This document shows positions 43,511 through 49,548 of a stretch of 49,548 bases of DNA, in pieces (the stretch's first letter is position 1; each line of letters starts with the position of its first letter). A program made the position numbers and the translations under genes. The stretch spans positions 27,501 to 77,048 of the forward strand of contig MCFG01000341.1 of the NCBI GenBank assembly GCA_002104895.1, in the 5' to 3' direction. Source of the DNA: Anaeromyces robustus (lineage: Eukaryota > Neocallimastigomycota > Neocallimastigomycetes > Neocallimastigales > Neocallimastigaceae). The notes under the pieces were generated by a model. It was not told the origin of the DNA. It did not search any database and saw only the letters and a program-made list of their open reading frames with translations.

Positions 43511-44230
43511 ATAATAATAATTATTATCATACGTAAGGCTAGAATTTAATGAAAATTTTCCTTGAGACATCATTGATAAATGTATATTTCTAAAATTGTA
43601 ATCCAATTCATTTTCTTGAATAGCGACATCTTTCCATTTAGTTTCGTTTAAAATTTCTTTTTCATTATATTCTTTCATAGCCTTCTTTAATTTTCCTGAT
43701 TTTCTACAACTAATAACATTTGGTAATGATTTAATTTCTTCAACTAAAGATTCAGGAATGTAAGCAATAACAACATAGTAATCAGCAACTGGACAAACAT
43801 GAATAACTAATTTAGAATCAAATGGAATTAAATCTTCTTCTGTACTTCTACTTTTTAATAATTTATCATTATTATTATTATCAGTATTATCGGTGATATC
43901 ATTATCTAATTCTTGTTCTTTTCTATTATGATTAACGAATTTAAATTTTATTTTTTCTCCACGTTTTCTTAACTTTGAAATTTCATTAATTTCTTCAATT
44001 TTTTCATCATTTTTTCCATAAGCATCTTGATTATCAATAATGACATCATAAATATCATTCATTCTATCATTAACAAGTTCATTAATTTCTTTTTTATCTT
44101 TCTTACTTTCTTTATCATATTCTATAGATTTTCCCTTAATAGAAACAAGATAATATTCATTTTCAGCTAAAACATTGATTATAAAATAGTTGAATATTAC
44201 AACTATTAATAAAAATAAATAATTTTTCAT
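43385..44230 (-). CDS. propeptide-only remnant of the subtilisin-like protease, copy C, with SINE-derived tail
   Basis: 281 codons from ATG 44230-44228 to TAA. Residues 1-240 are the signal peptide and full propeptide of copies A/B with about ten substitutions (for example A41E, Q46K, F228L) and no stop or frameshift. After 'TYDNNYYYY' the frame enters the SINE-like element and ends with a 41-residue foreign tail beginning IRSLVRPRGSDVSSMW. No catalytic residue, CBM18 or C-terminal region is present, so it cannot be a protease. Free subtilisin propeptides can inhibit or fold their enzymes in trans (as with yeast Pbi2 and fungal propeptide-like inhibitors), so this could be a secreted regulator of copies A and B. 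It may equally be a decaying pseudogene. Confidence 0.7.
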   Translation of the reverse strand: MKNYLFLLIVVIFNYFIINVLAENEYYLVSIKGKSIEYDKESKKDKKEINELVNDRMNDIYDVIIDNQDAYGKNDEKIEEINEISKLRKRGEKIKFKFVNHNRKEQELDNDITDNTDNNNNDKLLKSRSTEEDLIPFDSKLVIHVCPVADYYVVIAYIPESLVEEIKSLPNVISCRKSGKLKKAMKEYNEKEILNETKWKDVAIQENELDYNFRNIHLSMMSQGKFSLNSSLTYDNNYYYYIRSLVRPRGSDVSSMWVFHQDLFDRQVKYCPSLIIPNFLI

Positions 44231-44449
44231 ATTAACTTTTTTTAATTTTTAATTATTTAATTAATTAATTGTTTGTTTTTCTTTCAATAGTTTATTTATT
44301 TTTTTTATTTCTTCATCTATTTATTGATTATATATATATATTATTTATTTTATTTTTTATATTTTTTCTTTTATTTTAATTTTTAATTAATTTATTTTTA
44401 TTATCAATTTTTTTGCTTATTTTTTTATTTAATTTTTTTATTTATTAAT

Positions 44450-44505
<56 letters not shown>

Positions 44506-45120
44506 TATTATAAAAATTTTTCAAAAACTCAAAAATTGAATGGGAAATTTATTTATTATTTATACTTTTAAATATAATAATAATAAAAAATAATAAAATA
44601 ATAAATTAAATTTTATATATAATACATTAAATGTATATCAATATATAAAAGTATAATATATATAAAGTTTATTAGTTAAATTAGAAAAAAAAAAAAAAAG
44701 AATAAAGAAATGTTACACACCAGTGGAAAAAAAAAAAAATATAGAAAATTAAATTTTTCATTAAAAAAAATTTTTATTATAAAATATATTTATTTAAACA
44801 ATAATAAAATAAAATAAACTTTTAACAATTAATATTTAATAAATAAATAAATAAATAAATAAATAAATTAATAATATATTAATATTATAATTTTTTATAT
44901 ATTTATTTATTTGCAATGTATAATTATTTTTTTTTTTTTTATAATTAACAAATCCACATTTCTGGATTTCAAATAATAATAAATATTAAAAAAAAGAAAA
45001 AGAAAAAGAAAAATTAGTATTTAAATAAAAAGAAATAATAATTTATTTAATTCAAAAATATTATTTAATTAGTATTAATAATATATAAAAATAATATATA
45101 ATAATTCTTTTAAAAATCTA
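44231..45120. other. 5' flank of protease copy C and AT-rich spacer
   Basis: Homologous to the flanks of copies A and B to about 44720 (for example AAAGAAATGTTACAC at 44705), but with shorter TTTG repeat and more divergence. It contains a T38 run at 44463-44500. Confidence 0.6.
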
Positions 45121-45126
45121 CATTTC

Positions 45127-45127
<1 letters not shown>

Positions 45128-45212
<85 letters not shown>

Positions 45213-45217
45213 TAATA

Positions 45218-45253
<36 letters not shown>

Positions 45254-45272
45254 TAATAATAAATAATAATAA
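45128..45272. repeat. (AAT)n microsatellite
   Basis: About 47 AAT triplets with occasional AAAT interruptions near the end. Confidence 0.9.
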
Positions 45273-47110
45273 TGAATTTATAAATAAGAAAAATGTGTTA
45301 ATACATTTATTTATTTATCTATAATATTTAAATGAAAAAAAAATGTAGTAACAAAATTTTTTGACTTTTGTTTTTTGTTTTTTTTTTTTAAAATTTTAAT
45401 TTTATATTTAATATAAATATTTGAGATTTATTAAAAAATGAATTTTTCTTAAAAAAGAAAGTCGTTATGAAACAAATATATTATCCTCTTTTTTTTTTAT
45501 TGTTACTTTTTATTAATTTATTATTTATTTCTGTTATATTATATTTAATTTAATTTTATTTTCTTACATTTTTATTTTTAATTATTTATATATTCTAAAA
45601 TACCTTTTTTTTTTCATTTTTCATTTTTCTTTTTTTCTTTTAAATCCTATGAATTATCTTCTATTTGTTCTTTTTTTTTATTAATTATTGATATCTTTAA
45701 TATTAATTATTTTATGATAATAGGAACTAACAACATATGTCACATATAATAATAATAAAAAAATATTACAATATATAATTTTTACATCACTATTATTAAG
45801 AAGTAACAATTAAAAAAATCAAAAAACAAACAAACAAATATATAAAAACAAAAATAGAACATGATATAAAAATATTACTTAATAAATAAATAAATAAAAC
45901 TATATATGTATGTTTGTATATTTATAAATAAAATATTATACTTATTAGATTTATGAAAGATAAATATTATAAAATCTTTAATATCTACATTATAAATTGA
46001 TTAAATAAGTTATTTTTTATTTTATTACACAATTTAAATTTAGTGATTCATATATCATTTACTAATGAATGAATTATGTATATATATTAAAAATAAAAAA
46101 TATGAATATTAATCATGTTTTATTTCTTGATATATTATATTCATAATAGTAGTAAGAAATATATATAAAAGTCCTACAATATACGGGGATCAGGTTATTG
46201 CAATGATGATTTTCTTTTTTTTTTTTTTGAAAAGAAAATCATGTTTATACTTTCTGATTCTATATCTTTCAGAAGAATATTAAACATTAAGTAATCTAAT
46301 GTGAAAATTTTTTAAAATTTATAAAATATACTAATAAAATTCTAGACTAAACTAAAAATAATAATAATAAAATAAGTAAAATCTATTTTAAAAATTTCAA
46401 TTCTCAAAATACAAATTAAAATAATGATTTTTATTTCTCAACAAAAATTTTGTAAAATTTCTTTTTTCAATTTATAATAAAATATCATTTAATCTTTGAT
46501 GTCAAAAAAAAAATAATATTTTAATATATGTTTGTATGCATAACAAGAGATGATTATTATTATTAATGATGTAATTTGTAATTTGTGTAAAAATTAATTG
46601 AGAAAAAATAATTTTTTTGACTTCAAATGTTGGTATATGTAATTAATTAAAAAAATTTTTTTTTTCCAATTTTTACAATATCAAATATATCAAATATGAA
46701 TGTTTTATAGAAATTTCTAAAAGCATATCAAATATGTTTTTAGAAAAAGTAAAAAATTTATTTTATATAGAGATAGAGTTAAGATTTTGTTACATATATA
46801 ATTAATATTCTGTTTCAGGAAATATTTTTTGTCATATTTTTTATTTATTCTTTCATTTTTATTTTTTTTTTCTTTTTTTATTTTTTTTTAATTTTTTTAA
46901 TTTTTATATTTTTAATTTTTAAACAGTCTTCAAATTTTATTATTTATTATTTTAATTATCATTTGTATTTTCATGATAACTTATCTTTTTTGTATTGAAA
47001 ATATTTTTTTTTAAAAGTTTAATCAATTTTTAAATTTAAATCAATAAATAAATAAATAAAAATTAATAAAATAAATAAAATAAAATAAAAAAAAAAATTA
47101 ATTAAAAGAA
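45273..47110. other. gene-free stretch with one possible small-RNA-like segment
   Basis: AT-rich. At 46170-46275 the composition is more mixed and includes a hairpin (GATTTTCTTTT / AAAAGAAAATC). No open frame of coding composition. Confidence 0.45.
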
Positions 47111-47156
47111 GTTACACAATAAGTTTATTTTTTAAAAAATAAATTTATTGTGTAAC
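47111..47156. repeat. 46-bp near-perfect palindrome
   Basis: GTTACACAATAAGTTTATTT plus TTT followed by its reverse complement with one mismatch (G against A at the 13th base). Confidence 0.85.
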
Positions 47157-48038
47157 AATTTTTAATTATATACAAAATAATAAATAATACAATTTAATAT
47201 ATATAAATAATACAATTTAATATATATTTATATATTATATAATACATATTTAATATTTAATATGTTCTAAAGAATTTTCTATTTATAATATATCTATAAT
47301 TATTATAAATATATAATTATGTATGTATTAAATAGTAATATATATATTATATATTATATATATTATAATTTTATTTTGACTAAAGGAATATAAATATATT
47401 ATATAAAATATATATTTATACATTATGTAATTCATAATACATAATAAAGTTATTAAATACAAATTTCTACAAAAAAATGTTATAAAAATACTACAAATTT
47501 TTTATTGAGTATTTACGTATTTACCGCTTTTAATATTTTGGTTACACCTAATTATTTAGTATATAAAACTCTCAATATTAAACTTTTATTATATAATAAA
47601 AATTTTAAAAAAAAAAAAAAAAAAGACAACTAAAATGCAAAAATAAAAAAAAAGACAAATAAAATAAAAATTATTATTTATTTTTTATAAATGAATTATT
47701 ATTTTATTTTTTTATTTTAATTTAAATATAATTATGATTATATTTTATAGTACATTTTTTTTTTCAATTAATTTTTTAAAAAATATATTTGCTTAAATAA
47801 AAAAAAAATATTTTTATTATATGAAACAAATATATCACTTTTTTTTTTTTTGTTATCTTATTTTTTTTTTAATGCTTTCTATTAATGTTTTTTTTCTAAT
47901 TTATTAAAAATTATCTTGATTATTTATATTTTATATATATAAAAAACATTAAATCTTTTTTTTTTTTGTTTACTTTTTTTAAATTATTTTTATTATCTTC
48001 ACTTCATTAATTGAAGATACTAAAAAAAATTATTAGTA
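47157..48038. other. gene-free 3' flank of the four-TM protein gene
   Basis: AT-rich with short ATA/TAT repeats and A/T runs. No gene seen. Confidence 0.5.
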
Positions 48039-48488
48039 TTAAACTTGTTCAGCTGCTTTTTCAACTGGTCCATCTTTAGTACTTGTCATTTCTTTATGAT
48101 AAGCATGAACAACACTCCATGTATAACCACTTATAATAAAAAGAAGTACGAAAATTGCTAAGAAAATGATATTTATCGACATGATACTTATAATTGCTCC
48201 AAATAAAGTTAGGATACTTGTCAAGAAAAAGCTAATCAAAAGATAAATATCAAAAATTTTTACTAATACTGGCTTATTCATTAAAATACCAATAATACCT
48301 ATAACAGAAAAAGCTATAGGGATAATTGGTGTTACATATCTATATTCATAGTTATATTTATTAATGCTTCCGGAATTTAAATTGGTAATGGTACCGATTA
48401 TATTAAGTATTGATAAAATAATTGAACCTGTTTTTAAATCAGCACATCCAAGGAAAGTTTTTGGTTTCCAAATACTATTGCAGCACAT
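48039..48488 (-). CDS. small four-TM membrane protein, tetraspan-like, unknown function
   Basis: 149 residues, ATG at 48488-48486, no intron. Four hydrophobic segments at about 21-38, 53-71, 77-101 and 104-127. The N-terminus has Cys2, Cys3 and Cys15 before TM1, good candidates for palmitoylation or metal/disulfide roles. The loop between TM1 and TM2 (~39-52) is polar and Asn/Tyr-rich, and the short C-terminal tail is hydrophilic (HKEMTSTKDGPVEKAAEQV). Topology and the 'CC...C-x-D-L-K-T-G' start recall small lysosomal/endosomal tetraspan proteins (LAPTM-type) or MARVEL-like proteins, but similarity is too weak to assign. Composition is clearly coding against an AT background. Confidence 0.75.
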   Translation of the reverse strand: MCCNSIWKPKTFLGCADLKTGSIILSILNIIGTITNLNSGSINKYNYEYRYVTPIIPIAFSVIGIIGILMNKPVLVKIFDIYLLISFFLTSILTLFGAIISIMSINIIFLAIFVLLFIISGYTWSVVHAYHKEMTSTKDGPVEKAAEQV

Positions 48489-48873
48489 ATTTGTTTTGTT
48501 TTTGTTTATTATTTAAAAAAAAAAAAGTTTTTATAATTTTTTATAATTTTTTATAATTTTTTATAATAAAAATTAATTAAAATATTTTAAAATATAAACA
48601 ATTTTTGTTTATAATTCCTTGTTATTTTTTATTTATTTATTCTTTAGAAAAAAAAAAGAAAAAGGTTATTATATAAAAAATAAAAAAAAAAAAAAACTAC
48701 ATTTTTACATTCATTAGTTGATAAAATTGATAAAATTTTTTTTTTTTATTTTTTGTACAAAGGTAAAATTACTATATTAATTTAATAAACAAAAAATATT
48801 ACATTGTTTTTGTGTAACAAATTTGTGTAACATTAAAATCATTTTTTAAAAGCCCATAAAAAAATTTTTTTTT
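48489..48873. other. upstream region of the four-TM gene
   Basis: Contains TTTTTTATAA repeated four times just upstream (48531-48566) and A/T runs. Presumed promoter with no recognised element. Confidence 0.4.
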
Positions 48874-48886
48874 TTTATATATTTAT
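48874..48886. repeat. left target-site duplication of the SINE
   Basis: TTTATATATTTAT, identical to 49446-49458. Confidence 0.75.
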
Positions 48887-49379
48887 GTCAAACCAGTTTT
48901 TATCCTGGTTGTTAAGGCGTTGTCTTAGCATACATAAGGTCTCTGGTTCGACCCCGCGGGTCTGATGTTTCCTCTATGTGGGTTTTTCATCAGGACTTGT
49001 TCGACCGCCAGGTTAAGTATTGTCCTTCCTTAATTATACCAAACTTCTTAATTTAATAATTTATTGTACTGCCTGACACTTATAGTCTTTAATATTGTTT
49101 CTTTGAGAAAATCCAACCTGTACCAATCAATAACGTAGAATAACCAAGTGAATTAGAATCACGTGACCATTGGGCTTTTCATCAGCCTTGTTTGAGGTTT
49201 GTCGGGCACCGAGAATGTGTGGCTTGCGGATATAAATTCAGCAATTATTGTACATGATTGGGAAAGCCGAAGCTGACTTTCAGTATGGCAGTCCATGAGG
49301 GACACACTACCACCTAATTATTAGGGAGTGGGCTTACTACTTCACATTAGGGAAGGTCAAAGAAGCATACCCCGGTCAT

Positions 49380-49445
<66 letters not shown>
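48887..49445 (+). mobile_element. full-length SINE-like retroelement with 13-bp target-site duplication
   Basis: The body is 48887-49382 and the A tail 49383-49445 (63 A). It is flanked by perfect 13-bp duplications TTTATATATTTAT (48874-48886 and 49446-49458), the mark of target-primed reverse transcription. The 5' end carries a tRNA-like head with TGGTTGTTAAGG (A-box-like, ~48905-48916) and GGTTCGACC (B-box-like, ~48945-48953), so pol III transcription is likely. No open frame, so it must depend on a LINE partner. GC content is far above the surroundings. The other copy is at 43024-43510. Confidence 0.85.
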
Positions 49446-49448
<3 letters not shown>

Positions 49449-49458
49449 ATATATTTAT
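49446..49458. repeat. right target-site duplication of the SINE
   Basis: TTTATATATTTAT directly after the A tail, identical to 48874-48886. Confidence 0.75.
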
Positions 49459-49548
49459 ATGAAATAAATAAAAAATAAAAATGTATTATAAAAAATTAAG
49501 GTATATAAAAAAATTTAAAAAAAATTAAAAACTCCCTATTTTATTATA

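Noticed and set aside
48900-48970. A genuine tRNA gene at the B-box-like GGTTCGACC
   Set aside because: No proper acceptor or T stem could be paired; the segment is the head of a SINE with poly-A tail and target duplication.

Overview
The window is extremely AT-rich eukaryotic DNA, full of poly-A/T runs, microsatellites and asparagine-rich protein segments. Gene content points to a fungus of the Neocallimastigomycota type (anaerobic gut fungi). This is inferred from four things: class C 7TM receptors fused to a bacterial-type solute-binding domain, CBM18-type chitin-binding modules, an Ecl1-like zinc protein (a fungal family), and an intronless bacterial-looking GNAT acetyltransferase. No rRNA, tRNA, CRISPR or complete autonomous transposon was seen.

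Region 1 (1-14.2 kb) is a family of SBP-7TM receptors. It holds the 3' end of one copy (+, at the left edge), a five-exon copy (-, 3038-5917), a second five-exon copy (-, 11010-14151) with a +1 frameshift in an A10 run, and a decayed C-terminal fragment near 7.2 kb. A 984-bp element with ~220-bp terminal inverted repeats (1941-2924) lies between the first two. A broken secreted chitin-binding gene (8237-8613) and a cluster of perfect palindromes (9.5-9.8 kb) lie between the last two.

Region 2 (14.2-30.8 kb) is gene-poor. It has an Ecl1-like gene (16676-17296, -), a 28-codon small ORF (17924-18010, -), a GNAT acetyltransferase (24045-24479, -), a multiply broken cysteine-rich single-pass membrane protein (25612-26558, +), several perfect hairpins, and a duplicated noncoding segment with GCGCC motifs (29.4-30.6 kb).

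Region 3 (30.8-44.7 kb) has a small three-TM membrane protein gene (30870-31379, +), a minisatellite, and then a tandem array of subtilisin-like proteases carrying three chitin-binding modules. Two copies are nearly full length (33094-35961 and 38320-41178, both -) in ~5.2-kb repeat units. The third (43385-44230, -) keeps only the signal peptide and propeptide, because a 5'-truncated SINE-like element sits at the junction of a ~2.65-kb deletion and supplies the stop codon. Older fossils of a protease N-terminus lie inside both complete units.

Region 4 (44.7-49.5 kb) has a small four-TM protein gene (48039-48488, -) and a full-length SINE-like element (48887-49445, +) with a 13-bp target-site duplication and a 63-A tail.

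The most interesting possible system is the protease array. Two secreted chitin-targeted subtilisins sit next to a propeptide-only paralogue that could act as a trans inhibitor or chaperone. That function is inferred and untested.
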